Positions 18,337 through 27,812 of a DNA stretch of 39,012 nt are shown piece after piece. The stretch covers positions 1 through 39,012 of the forward strand of contig CAYFLR010000056.1 of NCBI GenBank assembly GCA_964343805.1. Direction: 5' to 3'. The stretch comes from CAYFLR01 sp964343805 (GTDB lineage: Bacteria; Bdellovibrionota_B; Oligoflexia; CAYFLR01). Under the pieces are notes generated by a model. The model did no database searches and was not told where the DNA came from. It worked only from the letters and a program-made list of their open reading frames with translations. Made by a program: the position numbers and the translations under genes. Within the stretch, counting starts at the first letter, position 1, and the number at the start of each line of letters is the position of its first letter.

Positions 18337-19293
18337 TTAAACTTTTCCTTCCAGGCTAGTCAACATCACAGCTTTGATGGTATGCATTCTATTTTCAGCC
18401 TGATCAAACACTCGGGACCATTTTCCATCCATCACCTCATCAGTCACCTCTTTATTACGGTAGGCAGGTAAACAGTGGAGAAAAATGGCATCATCTGTTG
18501 CATGGGACATGAGCTCTGCATTCACTTGATAAGGTTCTAAGGAGGCAATTCTCTCTTTGATACCCGGTTTATCTTCTTCTCCCATAGAGACCCATACATC
18601 AGTATAAACCGCTTTAGCTCCCTTCATACCTTCTACAGGATTATCATAAAGAGCCAAGGTTCCTTTTGTTTCAGCAGCAATTGCCTCAACCTGCTTCACT
18701 AATTCATCCTCAGGCCACAAATCTTTGGGAGCAATAATTCTCATCTCTAACCCGAGTTTAGCGGCACCAATCATAAGAGAGTTTGCCACATTATTTCTGG
18801 CATCACCGATATAAACCAGAGGAATTCCTTCTAGCTGACCAAAGTTCTCCTTAATAGTTAGCATATCAGCTAAAATCTGGGTGGGATGAAACTGATCAGT
18901 GAGACCATTCCAGACAGGTACATCAGAGTACTCAGCCAATTCTTCTACTACCTTATGAGAGAAGCCTCTAAATTCAATTCCATCAAAAATTCGAGCTAAA
19001 ACCCGAGCCGTATCAGCAACTGATTCTTTTGCTCCCATCTGAATATCATTTTTTCCGAGGTATTCTGGATGCGCCCCTTCATCGTTACAGGCCACAACAA
19101 ATGAACAGCGAGTCCGAGTGGATGGCTTTTCAAATATCAAAGCAATATTTTTTCCATAAAGCCGTCGAGGAAAGATCCTCTCTTTTTTCTCATTCTTCAC
19201 ATGATTTGATACGTCCAACAAATTTTCAATCTCATTGGGAGTAAAATCTAAAAGAGTTAAAAAATCACGGCCTTTTAAGTGTTTGAATTCCAT
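18337..19293 (-). CDS. argF: Ornithine carbamoyltransferase
   Basis: 318 residues, normal length. Makes citrulline from ornithine and carbamoyl phosphate. The carbamoyl-phosphate site S-T-R-T-R (58-62), H-P-T-Q (136-139), the ornithine loop S-M-G-E and H-C-L-P-A (273-277, with Cys274) are all present, and the last three distinguish it from aspartate carbamoyltransferase. GGAGG lies 9 bases before the ATG. No other arginine gene is in the window; it is embedded between envelope genes, so its role here (anabolic or catabolic) cannot be told from context. Confidence 0.96.
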   Translation of the reverse strand: MEFKHLKGRDFLTLLDFTPNEIENLLDVSNHVKNEKKERIFPRRLYGKNIALIFEKPSTRTRCSFVVACNDEGAHPEYLGKNDIQMGAKESVADTARVLARIFDGIEFRGFSHKVVEELAEYSDVPVWNGLTDQFHPTQILADMLTIKENFGQLEGIPLVYIGDARNNVANSLMIGAAKLGLEMRIIAPKDLWPEDELVKQVEAIAAETKGTLALYDNPVEGMKGAKAVYTDVWVSMGEEDKPGIKERIASLEPYQVNAELMSHATDDAIFLHCLPAYRNKEVTDEVMDGKWSRVFDQAENRMHTIKAVMLTSLEGKV

Positions 19294-19331
19294 AAGTCAC
19301 TACCTCCGATTATTACCTATGCAGATTTCTA

Positions 19332-22300
19332 CTAAAAGGATGAATGAAAAGAGAGAAAAACCCTCAATCTTTGGCCTTCCGTTTCTATTCCATCATCAAA
19401 TGGGGTTAGCTTATCATGATCTATGTCCTGATTTCCATGAATTTTGTTAAATGCATAGGCCAACCTCAATATTCCATTAAAAACAAAGTTATTTCCGATG
19501 AAGTTACCCATTCTGAACTCCACTCCCCCATCGGTTAATAGAGAGTGATTGCTCAAAGATGAATTAGCAAAATAACTATCTTCAAATGCCCAGACATTAC
19601 CAAGGTTAGTAAATAGGTTGAGATAAAGATCATCCAAGTCTAACATCCCTAAAGAATAGTGCCAATTACGGTAAAGAGGAAATCTATAGGCAAAAGAACT
19701 AATAAATAGTTTAGGTCCAGAGATCATCCCCTCTTCGTATCCGGCTGCATGATAAGAGGGGGTTAACTTATCAACATTGACCACACTTCGAGATTCAAAA
19801 CTGAAATAGTTATTAGGGTGAACATCTGAAGTGGTTCCTCCCACCTGCAGAGCAACATCAAAAGTGTGGTGTTTAGTTCCCCACACGGGGATATGCTCTA
19901 TCATTTTAAAACTAAAACTCACACTGGGATCATACTGAAAATCGTTTGAATTCTTTAAATTGTAGATAAAGTTCAGTCCCGCCTCTAGAGCTCTTTCCCC
20001 TCTTGGATTCATACTGTAGTCAGTCACCGAGTCATAGAGATAAGTAAAACTGGCCTCTACCCCTTTATGCCAATAGTTAAATTTGTAACCACTTATATAA
20101 TTTTGAATCGCCGTTTGAGAATAGGCCACATCTCCAGATAGATACTGATGATCGGCAAACTGATAAAGCAAACCGGTTGAAACATAGTCGGAGGTGTATC
20201 TATCTTTCAGAAAATAGAGCAGTTCACTGGGTTTTTGATCGTAATAACCTTGAGTATACATCTGAGTTGTTCTCACATAGCGAAAACTATAAGTGGGAGT
20301 GAACCACTTATTGCGATAGTCAAAGGTGAAACTCATTCCTCGATTTAATGTAAGAGAAGGAGTCAGAACATGATATCCTAAATAATCCTGTAAAAAGAGT
20401 CCCAGAAATGCATAGGGCCTCCAGTCTTTGAATCCAATTTTAGGCAGTATAATAAGAGGTTCAAAACTGTGAGCAGAAGGCTGGTACTTTTTGGACTTGC
20501 GAAGCAGCTTTTTTTGCTCTTTTAAAGACATGGGAATGAGTGCTCCCATTCCTACAATCTGCCGGGCGGGACTTTTTTTATATTGTTTGAGTAGGTATGT
20601 TTCAAAGCCAAAGGCTGAGTAACGTGAGTAAAGTACCCCTCCAGTGGGATGTTCATAAGGCCAAAAGGCCCCCGTCACCACATCTGAAATCTGACTCAGT
20701 TTCCTCGTTTTAAAATCCATCATATAGATATTAGAACGCTCCCCTTTACGATCTGATACAAAGTAAACTTTTTTACCATCATGAGAAAAAAGAGCCTCTT
20801 TGTTATCATATTTGTCTTGCAATAAGACGGTTAGGTTTTTTGCATGGAGATCGTAGAGTAGAATGTGAGATAAATTATCTTGCTCTCCATTAATGAGTAT
20901 AAATCGACCGTCAGGAGAGACATCTAGGCCATAAATCCAAAAGGCAGGGTATTGATGTCTGCCATTAAAAATGGCTCTCTTTTCCATGGTGGTTAAATCC
21001 ATATGATAGACGGAGCAACTAAAATCAAAGCAACTGGTATAAACCAGCTCCTTGCCATTTTTAAAAACGGCCGGGTCTTTAGCTCTTTCATTATATGTGA
21101 TGCGAGATAGCTTGTTATTTTTTAGGTTCAACCGGTAAAGGTCATAGGATTGTCTGGCTTCGGGATTCCACTTAGGTAAATTAAACTTAGTAAAATAGAG
21201 TGAGCCACCATCAGGCGAAAAGTCAAAGGGAGAGAAAAAAGTATACTCAAATTCACTTCGTTTAATACTCTTATCTAATTTATTGAAATTCAGAGGAAAG
21301 CGAAGAGGTTTATTAGACTGGAGAACCACCAGTTTGTTAGGCCAAGCATCGGTGATGAGTGCAGCGGCATTCCCCAGAAAATTGGTACGGAACATGGCGC
21401 TACCAATTGGACGATCTCTGGTTTTTCGAAATTTCTTTTTATCGGCTTCACTATGGTGAAAAACCACTTTTCTTCCTTCTTTAGGATGGAAAAGCGCTAG
21501 CTTATCTTTGTACTGCCTTAGCCGATATTTTTTCCAGCGAGCCACTAACTGATCAAAAGGAATTCCTAGCACCTTTCTTACATTTCTACTCCAATTCCAG
21601 GAGTAAGACCGAGAATTCATTTCGGCTAATTTTATCACTTCTGCAGCACCAAAGCGCTCATCTATAAAGCGCAGTAGATCGAAGCCTTGATTATAAACTA
21701 GCTCCCCTTGAATCCCCTTTTTATCATTTAATACCGTCAGCTCTTGGCTATTGAGTTCCATATCAGCACGCAGTGCGGTACGCAGAATCATATCCCGATG
21801 AGAGGTCCAAGGACTTCTGCCTAGTTTATGAACGGTATACTGAGCAATCCCCTCGGTCCACCACTGATCCCAATTCATATCGGAAAGTGGCATGGACAAA
21901 TCATAAATTTGATCATTTTGACTGGTGGCAAAATTGAGCTCAAAAACTAGAGACTGAGCATATTCAGAAAGATAAGCATTTTTCTTAAGAGTCAGTACAT
22001 GAGCAAGTTCATGAGTGAAAAGTGTTTCAATGCCGTAAAGTTTTCCTCGAAATGGAGTATGTAAATTCGAGCAGTAGATCTCTACTTTATCTGAGCTAAA
22101 CTGGGCCTCTCCATTGGCAACCGGTTTATCATCCCGCACAACCACATGGATTTTCTCATCCAAGTTATAGCCGACTAACTTACTGGCCTCCTTATATAAT
22201 TTATCGATCTTTTTGATAAGCCTGGCAGTGCATTGCTCGGCACCTTCATGATAGTGAACATAAAAATATTTAGTGGAGGTGGTCTTCCAATTTAATCGGG

Positions 22301-22382
22301 AAAAGTTTTTGAAACCATCATTCCACCCCCATAGGGAGGATCCATAAAAAAGGAGAAAGATAATTGCAATTCGAAAAACCAT
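19332..22382 (-). CDS. Gluzincin peptidase (MA-like) - TolB-type propeller - outer-membrane barrel fusion
   Basis: 1016 residues. A signal peptide (about 1-20) precedes a peptidase-MA-like domain with zinc motif H-E-L-A-H (124-128) and the second-helix Glu177 in W-W-T-E-G-I-A-Q-Y. Residues about 330-620 contain WD40-like/TolB repeats (F-S-P-D-G-G-S-L-Y-F-T, V-S-P-D-G-R-F-I-L-I, F-S-H-D-G-K-K-V-Y-F-V-S-D). The last 350 residues are alternating strands, like bacterial surface antigen/Omp85 barrels, ending R-V-F-L-S-F-H-S-S-F. Known families supply each part; the combination suggests a zinc protease anchored to the outer membrane by its own barrel. GAGG precedes the ATG by 5 bases. Neighbours upstream are a small barrel and a propeller lipoprotein. 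Confidence 0.85.
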   Translation of the reverse strand: MVFRIAIIFLLFYGSSLWGWNDGFKNFSRLNWKTTSTKYFYVHYHEGAEQCTARLIKKIDKLYKEASKLVGYNLDEKIHVVVRDDKPVANGEAQFSSDKVEIYCSNLHTPFRGKLYGIETLFTHELAHVLTLKKNAYLSEYAQSLVFELNFATSQNDQIYDLSMPLSDMNWDQWWTEGIAQYTVHKLGRSPWTSHRDMILRTALRADMELNSQELTVLNDKKGIQGELVYNQGFDLLRFIDERFGAAEVIKLAEMNSRSYSWNWSRNVRKVLGIPFDQLVARWKKYRLRQYKDKLALFHPKEGRKVVFHHSEADKKKFRKTRDRPIGSAMFRTNFLGNAAALITDAWPNKLVVLQSNKPLRFPLNFNKLDKSIKRSEFEYTFFSPFDFSPDGGSLYFTKFNLPKWNPEARQSYDLYRLNLKNNKLSRITYNERAKDPAVFKNGKELVYTSCFDFSCSVYHMDLTTMEKRAIFNGRHQYPAFWIYGLDVSPDGRFILINGEQDNLSHILLYDLHAKNLTVLLQDKYDNKEALFSHDGKKVYFVSDRKGERSNIYMMDFKTRKLSQISDVVTGAFWPYEHPTGGVLYSRYSAFGFETYLLKQYKKSPARQIVGMGALIPMSLKEQKKLLRKSKKYQPSAHSFEPLIILPKIGFKDWRPYAFLGLFLQDYLGYHVLTPSLTLNRGMSFTFDYRNKWFTPTYSFRYVRTTQMYTQGYYDQKPSELLYFLKDRYTSDYVSTGLLYQFADHQYLSGDVAYSQTAIQNYISGYKFNYWHKGVEASFTYLYDSVTDYSMNPRGERALEAGLNFIYNLKNSNDFQYDPSVSFSFKMIEHIPVWGTKHHTFDVALQVGGTTSDVHPNNYFSFESRSVVNVDKLTPSYHAAGYEEGMISGPKLFISSFAYRFPLYRNWHYSLGMLDLDDLYLNLFTNLGNVWAFEDSYFANSSLSNHSLLTDGGVEFRMGNFIGNNFVFNGILRLAYAFNKIHGNQDIDHDKLTPFDDGIETEGQRLRVFLSFHSSF

Positions 22383-22393
22383 TATAGCCTCTG

Positions 22394-23425
22394 TCAGAAG
22401 GTAGTTGTAAAACTAAAGCCAATCACCATTGGTTGCATAATATTGGTGGTCAATATATAAAAGGGCACCGAAAATTCCCCTTCAAGTAGGTAGCCTTGAC
22501 TCCATAGCAATGTATTTTTGGAATAAAGTGGTAATTCACCAAAGAGGGACATCATAATTCGTCCACCTAAGTGAAAATCCAAATGAGTGTTTAAGATAAT
22601 ATGAGTCACATCAGTATCTTTTACCTCTTTGAGCGGGGGATTGAGTGCGTCGATTTGATCACCCATGGCAAAGGGAAAATGCAACCGATAAAGCCCTTCT
22701 GTGGCCCAGGTTATTTGTGACTTTTTGAGCCTTAATAAATGAAGATAAAACTTAAGCCCGCCCTCTATTTTAGCTCCAGGTTGACTGTAATAATGCTGTC
22801 CACCTTCAAAGCTCTGATTGGAGGAATATTCAGGAAAAAAGTACTGATAAGAGGCCCGCTGTAAAACCCCTAAAGCCTTATATTTATAGTGAAAGAGTTG
22901 CCTCAATAAAATCGAGGTATACTCTTCCACCGTAGGTCCATTTTCATAATAAAGTGGATTGCCCAGCGGAAAAATACCAAAAGCCTGAACTCCAAAATAT
23001 CTTCCCCACTTTAGCTTGGTGCCAAAAGTTAAGTTTTTTAATCCCCAGACATCTAATTCCTGCTTTTCAGTTCCCACTTCAAAATATTCATAGTAAAGCT
23101 GAGTGAAAGAGGTATTTAGATGGAGAGTGAGGACTTCAGTCATTCCATGTTCAGCAATTAATTCCGATTGATAATCAACTAAGTTGAAAGTAGGAGAAAG
23201 AGCTTTTCCTTTCGAGTCGTAGAGGGTTTTTAAATTACCATATTGGACCTTCCATTCTATGACAGTAACGCCTCGTTGTAATGTTACCTCATCGGTATTA
23301 TGTTTAGTTAAGAGAGACCCTTTTGAGGTCTTGGGGGTGATGAGGTTAGCAAATAATCCTCTTTCATCCACTTTTAAAAGGCAAAATAGACATAGAAGTA
23401 TGAGAGAAAAAGGACCTTTATTCAT
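22394..23425 (-). CDS. Predicted outer-membrane beta-barrel protein
   Basis: 343 residues from ATG 23425, which overlaps the previous gene's stop by 8 bases and has GAGG 9 bases upstream; longer starts would bury the signal peptide (G-P-F-S-L-I-L-L-C-L-F-C-L-L). The mature part is a succession of amphipathic strands and ends G-F-S-F-T-T-T-F, an outer-membrane C-terminal signature. No family is recognised beyond a 10-14-strand barrel. The tight spacing with the protease-propeller-barrel gene (11 bases) suggests they work together. Confidence 0.75.
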   Translation of the reverse strand: MNKGPFSLILLCLFCLLKVDERGLFANLITPKTSKGSLLTKHNTDEVTLQRGVTVIEWKVQYGNLKTLYDSKGKALSPTFNLVDYQSELIAEHGMTEVLTLHLNTSFTQLYYEYFEVGTEKQELDVWGLKNLTFGTKLKWGRYFGVQAFGIFPLGNPLYYENGPTVEEYTSILLRQLFHYKYKALGVLQRASYQYFFPEYSSNQSFEGGQHYYSQPGAKIEGGLKFYLHLLRLKKSQITWATEGLYRLHFPFAMGDQIDALNPPLKEVKDTDVTHIILNTHLDFHLGGRIMMSLFGELPLYSKNTLLWSQGYLLEGEFSVPFYILTTNIMQPMVIGFSFTTTF

Positions 23426-25640
23426 TTTTAAAAACCTCTGAGAGAAATAGCCCATTGGTGGTTCCGATAAAAAGTCGATTGGCATTGTCACGTCTTAAAA
23501 TATTTATCTGCACTTCATCCCCTAACCAAATGCCCTCCACCGATTGAATCTCACTGTTTTGATAAGCATAGATATAAGAGGTTTTATTTGCTCCTAACAG
23601 CAGAGGACCCTCTGGAATTTTTTCCACTGCAGAAATGGTGAGAATCTTTTCTCCCTCTTGAACAAGGACAGGAACAATACTCTCTCCATGAACTTCAATA
23701 AAGCTCACCTCTCCCTCACCACACGACACATAAATCGGCTGTGCCAAATGATCACTCTCAATGGTGTGGGGATAGAGAATTTTAAATTGGCAGCGCTCAT
23801 CAAAATTTTCACTCACCAGTTTCTTAATTTTATTTAGAGTGCCCGTGTCATGTTGCAGTTCACTCAAATCGGAAGATTTATCATAGGTCTCTATCTCACC
23901 CTTGACCGGATCGTAGGAAACGATATTCTCTCCCTCTTTGAAGCTAGAATATACAAGTATTTGATCCCCATGCAAGATCATGTCATTGACAATGAACACC
24001 TCATTATCAGCAAAAGGAATGGGAGTGATTGATACTTCAGATTCTTCAAACACCAACTTGGATAAGCCAGCATCTGTTCCAATAAGGACTTGATTCGAGC
24101 TGGTAAAAGCTAGACTACGAACGTTATTATTTTGAATCCCATTGGGGCGAAAAGATTGCCAAAGAGCGCCATTGAAATAATAAACAAATTGAGCATCCCC
24201 TCCTCTGCTTCCCACTAACAAAGTTTTTCCCTGCTTAAGAATAAAGGGGACTTGAAGGGAGGGACTAAAGGTTTTTAACAGCTCAAAGCTTTCATCCGAT
24301 GAGTTTAGCTTAAGTAACTGATGGGGTCCTAATAAATAAAGGTCCCTATCCATCTCCACCACTTGGTTGAAAGATTCTGTAATCAAAGGATCCGAAAGGG
24401 TTTTAACTTTTCCATCCAAAATGAGGCCGGTCCAACTGCCCGTAAGTACCACGGGAGTACCTTCTGAGGTTATGAAAACATCTATGATTTGCTCAAAGGC
24501 GGGATGCTCTATGGGAGTCACCTTTTCGTCTTTATAGTAATGAATAGCCCCATCACAATAAAAATAGATTCCCCCTTGAGAATCAACTTTAAATCCATCG
24601 GGAGCACACTGCTTACCAATCTCGTCTAATAAACTCAAACTCTCATCCAATCTAAAAATAGATCGATTAGTAGAAAGATAGAGAGTTTGATTTTTATCTT
24701 CTTGAAGATCTTTGACCCGGTCGTACTCCAGATAGCCTTCGTACTTAATTCGTCCCCAGAAATTATCAATTTCAACACAGAGTGCTTCATTTCCTGCAAA
24801 ATAACTGACATTTCGGCTATCATTCCACACAGAAAAGACCTTTCCACAAGGTAACATCCCGGGAGATACCCAACTTAATTCAGAATTATTAATAACGGCC
24901 ACATTGCCATTATCGCTCACTACATAGATAGTTCCCGTTTGATTTTCGCTAATATCTAACGGATTAAGGAGCAAGGCATCTTTATCCAGGGGTAACTTCA
25001 AGAATTCATTATTTCGCCATCGATAGGAACCACTCTCTAATGTGGTTATCAGGTAGGAGCCATCGGGTGCTTGTCGATATCCTGTTACCTTGGTCCCTGG
25101 AATAGAAGTAGAAGTATTATAGGTCCTAAAGATTTCCACCCCGGTTATTTTGGTGGCTTCCACCTTTTTAACCTCTTCACTCTCTAAATAATCGATAAAA
25201 AAGGAACCTTCATAGAGGTAAGTCTGATGCACCTCTTGTACAAATTCCAATTCAAAGTAATAAGAGTTCCCTTTGAGGGCCATAAATAGAAGAGGCTCAG
25301 CATTTCCTTTAGAGCTTTCATAGACAGGTTTTTGCTCGTTATTTAAAAAGACCCGGTACTTCACATGCTTATTAAACATAAAGAAGCCCATTTCACTGTC
25401 TTTAACTGGCTTAAATTTAAACCACATGGTTTTCTTATCGACAAAATCAGCATAAATGAGGACTCCCAACGGCAAACCTTCTGCTTCTTCACGCAATTGT
25501 TTGCTGATTACTTGCTCTTCAGATAAGAGATGCATTATGTCGCAAGAAAAAAAACTCGTACCAACTAAGAAAAGAATTAAAAAGCAGTTTAGTAAGCAAT
25601 AATGAGCTCTATAACTCGGCCATCCCAATAAGATTCCCAT
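23418..25640 (-). CDS. Exported beta-propeller protein, probable lipoprotein
   Basis: 740 residues from ATG 25640 (GAGG 6 bases upstream). A long hydrophobic signal ends in S-F-F-S-C; the lipobox is not canonical but Cys is in place. Residues about 200-740 contain recurring strands such as I-Y-V-V-S-D-N-G, L-Y-L-S-T-N, V-L-I-G-T-D-A-G-L-S-K-L and L-F-I-G-T-T-N-G-L-F, as in two-component-regulator-type (ligand-binding) propellers, perhaps two in tandem. No catalytic motif. It heads the long minus-strand gene group and would face the periplasm or outside. Confidence 0.8.
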   Translation of the reverse strand: MGILLGWPSYRAHYCLLNCFLILFLVGTSFFSCDIMHLLSEEQVISKQLREEAEGLPLGVLIYADFVDKKTMWFKFKPVKDSEMGFFMFNKHVKYRVFLNNEQKPVYESSKGNAEPLLFMALKGNSYYFELEFVQEVHQTYLYEGSFFIDYLESEEVKKVEATKITGVEIFRTYNTSTSIPGTKVTGYRQAPDGSYLITTLESGSYRWRNNEFLKLPLDKDALLLNPLDISENQTGTIYVVSDNGNVAVINNSELSWVSPGMLPCGKVFSVWNDSRNVSYFAGNEALCVEIDNFWGRIKYEGYLEYDRVKDLQEDKNQTLYLSTNRSIFRLDESLSLLDEIGKQCAPDGFKVDSQGGIYFYCDGAIHYYKDEKVTPIEHPAFEQIIDVFITSEGTPVVLTGSWTGLILDGKVKTLSDPLITESFNQVVEMDRDLYLLGPHQLLKLNSSDESFELLKTFSPSLQVPFILKQGKTLLVGSRGGDAQFVYYFNGALWQSFRPNGIQNNNVRSLAFTSSNQVLIGTDAGLSKLVFEESEVSITPIPFADNEVFIVNDMILHGDQILVYSSFKEGENIVSYDPVKGEIETYDKSSDLSELQHDTGTLNKIKKLVSENFDERCQFKILYPHTIESDHLAQPIYVSCGEGEVSFIEVHGESIVPVLVQEGEKILTISAVEKIPEGPLLLGANKTSYIYAYQNSEIQSVEGIWLGDEVQINILRRDNANRLFIGTTNGLFLSEVFKNE

Positions 25641-25663
25641 GCTCCGCCTCAAATTACCCTGGT

Positions 25664-25708
25664 TTGCAGTTCAATTTTATTATGATAGAATAAAGGTTAA
25701 GTCTCCAA
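25664..25708. promoter_or_regulatory. Candidate divergent promoters
   Basis: The 93-base region between the divergent starts at 25640 and 25734 contains TTGCAG (25664-25669), 16 bp, TAGAAT (25686-25691) for the plus strand. On the minus strand it has TTGGAG (complement of 25703-25708), 18 bp, CATAAT (complement of 25679-25684). Both are only fair matches, but the two overlap in the only spot available for promoters of the two large gene groups. Confidence 0.35.
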
Positions 25709-25733
25709 TTGTCATTAATAAAAAGGGTTTTTT

Positions 25734-26411
25734 ATGAGCAAGAGTGTATTGCTTTGTATTCTATGCCTGTCCCTTTCGGCTTGTACTAGTCTCTATTACC
25801 ATTATGATACCGGGGTAATGGGAACTTTAACCGTCTCACCAGACCCTATCCAAACATATGGGATGAGAGTTTCTATCAGCAGCTTAGTAAATATGAGTAT
25901 CGATGATACCCCTGTTTGTTTAGGACGAATGAGTATAGATCTCGCAGGTGGACAAACCGCCTTTATAGACCTAGAAAATAGTCACTTCATTGACACCAGA
26001 ACAAATCAGTCCTATAGGGTTATTGCCGCAGATACGAGATACAACAGAAAACATATCAGTCAACCATTAAGACAGATTAATCAGCGAAACCGCTCACTTG
26101 ATCTTATTATTTGGAATTACCACCTTCCTGAGCTCAGTGAAAGTGTTCGCATCTCAACAAAGAAGAAGAAAAGCAAAGTGGCCAAACATGAATTTGATGA
26201 AAGTGCCAGAAAACAGGCAGTGGTTGCCTATGTAGATTTTCAAAATCGAGTCAAAAGGCTTAATCAGCGAGTTGTAGGAATTTTAAAACTGCAAATGCTT
26301 AATAACCAAAGAGTGGCTTTCCCTGTAGACATTGAGTTTAGAATAGATGGCAGAATGGCCATTCCAATTGAAGACCTTGATTTTCTTAAATCAAAAGAAA
26401 TTAGAGAGTAA
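25734..26411 (+). CDS. Lipoprotein of unknown function
   Basis: 225 residues with a signal peptide ending in the lipobox L-S-A-C (Cys17); AAGGG is 6 bases before the ATG. The mature part contains strands such as G-T-L-T-V-S-P and T-Y-G-M-R-V-S-I-S and a basic helix (T-K-K-K-K-S-K-V). No family recognised. First of four plus-strand genes with gaps of 12-17 bases; its partners are a LytM peptidase and a PDZ protein, so a role in the cell wall or envelope is inferred from context only. Confidence 0.8.
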   Translation: MSKSVLLCILCLSLSACTSLYYHYDTGVMGTLTVSPDPIQTYGMRVSISSLVNMSIDDTPVCLGRMSIDLAGGQTAFIDLENSHFIDTRTNQSYRVIAADTRYNRKHISQPLRQINQRNRSLDLIIWNYHLPELSESVRISTKKKKSKVAKHEFDESARKQAVVAYVDFQNRVKRLNQRVVGILKLQMLNNQRVAFPVDIEFRIDGRMAIPIEDLDFLKSKEIRE

Positions 26412-26428
26412 GTAATTTAGGAGAAGTA

Positions 26429-27415
26429 ATGCCCAGGTGGATGGTGGCAATTTTAATATTCACTGGTATAAGCTGTATCAGTTTAGTGCTCAATGAATAC
26501 CTGCAACAGAGTTTTGGTGACACCCAAGCCTCCAGTGTTAAACCCAGAAAAGAAGAAACACCCTATGAGATCAATATCACACCCAATGTAGTTTACTTTG
26601 GCTCCCCCCTTATCACTTCCATCTGTTCAAGTAATAATAGTTATCAAATAGGTTTTAACCAGGATGAAAATACTCCCAATCTAAATATCCACGGATGCAC
26701 TTATGCCTTTATGGGCATTGACCTGAATGAACAAGGCCCCCGAAAGGTTGAGATTACCTATACGGATCAAAAAAGCCATCAAAAGGTTCGCAGGATTATT
26801 CCCATTCATGAGCGGAGTTACGACCAAGAGAAACTCAGGTTTTACAAACCCCGTCTCATCTGGAATAAAAAATTTAAATTCCCCTTTAACAATTTACCTT
26901 TGGAACAAATGTCAGAGTTAAAATCTAACTTTCCCCTCCAGAAGTCAGTCACCATTATTACTAATGCCAATAAGTCTCAACTCACATCTTTTCAATACCC
27001 TGTCCATGCAGATATTTCCAGTCACTTTGGAAACATACGGAGAAAGAATAAGAAAACTTACAAACGCCACTATGGAGTTGACTATATCGTTCCTAAATAC
27101 ACCAGAATTTTTCCTATGACTGGAGGGACGGTCACGGTGAGTAAAAGAGATCCCTATATGGGTAGAGTGGTAGTCATTGATCACGGTTTAGGCATCAGTA
27201 GTATTTACTGCCATCTAGCTGTCAGACTGGTGGAAAAATATGAGTATATTGACAAAGACACAGTGTTGGGCCTCAGCGGATCAAGCGGAAGATCCACCGG
27301 CCCCCATCTCCACTTAGGCTTGTCTATTGGAGGAGTGCGCACCGACCCAGATCAATTTCTTAAAATGGTGGGAGCGGTTTATCGACCCGGTCAAAGAAAA
27401 TTTGCCAAAAAATAG
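26429..27415 (+). CDS. M23 (LytM-type) peptidoglycan endopeptidase, membrane-anchored or exported
   Basis: 328 residues. AGGAG precedes the ATG by 5 bases. The N-terminal hydrophobic segment (about 4-24) is an anchor or signal. A beta-rich linker region follows, then a C-terminal LytM domain (about 185-320). His214 and Asp218 in H-Y-G-V-D and His293/His295 in H-L-H-L-G are the zinc and catalytic residues of M23 enzymes, with the usual G-P-H-L-H, so the enzyme should be active in cutting peptidoglycan cross-bridges. The usual S-L-Y-A-H-L reads S-I-Y-C-H-L. Confidence 0.92.
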   Translation: MPRWMVAILIFTGISCISLVLNEYLQQSFGDTQASSVKPRKEETPYEINITPNVVYFGSPLITSICSSNNSYQIGFNQDENTPNLNIHGCTYAFMGIDLNEQGPRKVEITYTDQKSHQKVRRIIPIHERSYDQEKLRFYKPRLIWNKKFKFPFNNLPLEQMSELKSNFPLQKSVTIITNANKSQLTSFQYPVHADISSHFGNIRRKNKKTYKRHYGVDYIVPKYTRIFPMTGGTVTVSKRDPYMGRVVVIDHGLGISSIYCHLAVRLVEKYEYIDKDTVLGLSGSSGRSTGPHLHLGLSIGGVRTDPDQFLKMVGAVYRPGQRKFAKK

Positions 27416-27427
27416 AAGGAGTAAAAA

Positions 27428-27799
27428 ATGAAAATTTTAAAAAGAGCCATGGTTATCTTCATCGGTCTCATCTTCTCTTGGTTAATCATTGCCCAGGAAT
27501 CCATGGAACCCACAGCTGAGCAAATAAATCAACTCAATCAGATGCTCAGTGATCCTTCTGGCTTAGACCCTAAAGCACTAGAAGCCCTTGGGCAAATGGG
27601 CAATACCAATAATGAAGATATCAATAGCCAGCTTGGGCTTCAACCAGGAGATGTTGTTACCGCAATTAATGGAGTGAGTCTCTCTGATCCAGCACAAGCC
27701 GTCTCTTTAATGTTATCGCTTAAAGACGCCACCAGTTTTGAGGTGACCTATACACGAAATGGTGAAAGCAAAACTATCAAAATAAGTACCCCTAAATAA
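27428..27799 (+). CDS. Small exported PDZ-domain protein (GspC-like PDZ)
   Basis: 123 residues: a signal peptide (about 1-22, ending I-I-A-Q), a Gln/Asp-rich linker, and one PDZ domain (about 65-121) with L-G-L-Q-P-G-D-V-V-T-A-I-N-G and D-P-A-Q-A. This is the form of the C-terminal PDZ of type II secretion GspC. No other Gsp gene is in the window and the GspC N-terminal HR domain is missing. AAGGAG lies upstream. A periplasmic peptide-binding adaptor for the neighbouring M23 enzyme is a reasonable guess. Confidence 0.85.
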   Translation: MKILKRAMVIFIGLIFSWLIIAQESMEPTAEQINQLNQMLSDPSGLDPKALEALGQMGNTNNEDINSQLGLQPGDVVTAINGVSLSDPAQAVSLMLSLKDATSFEVTYTRNGESKTIKISTPK

Positions 27800-27812
27800 T
27801 AAGAGGTGAAGA

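Noticed and set aside
27428..27799. Start of a type II secretion locus (GspC)
   Set aside because: Only the PDZ part is present, and no other Gsp gene flanks it.
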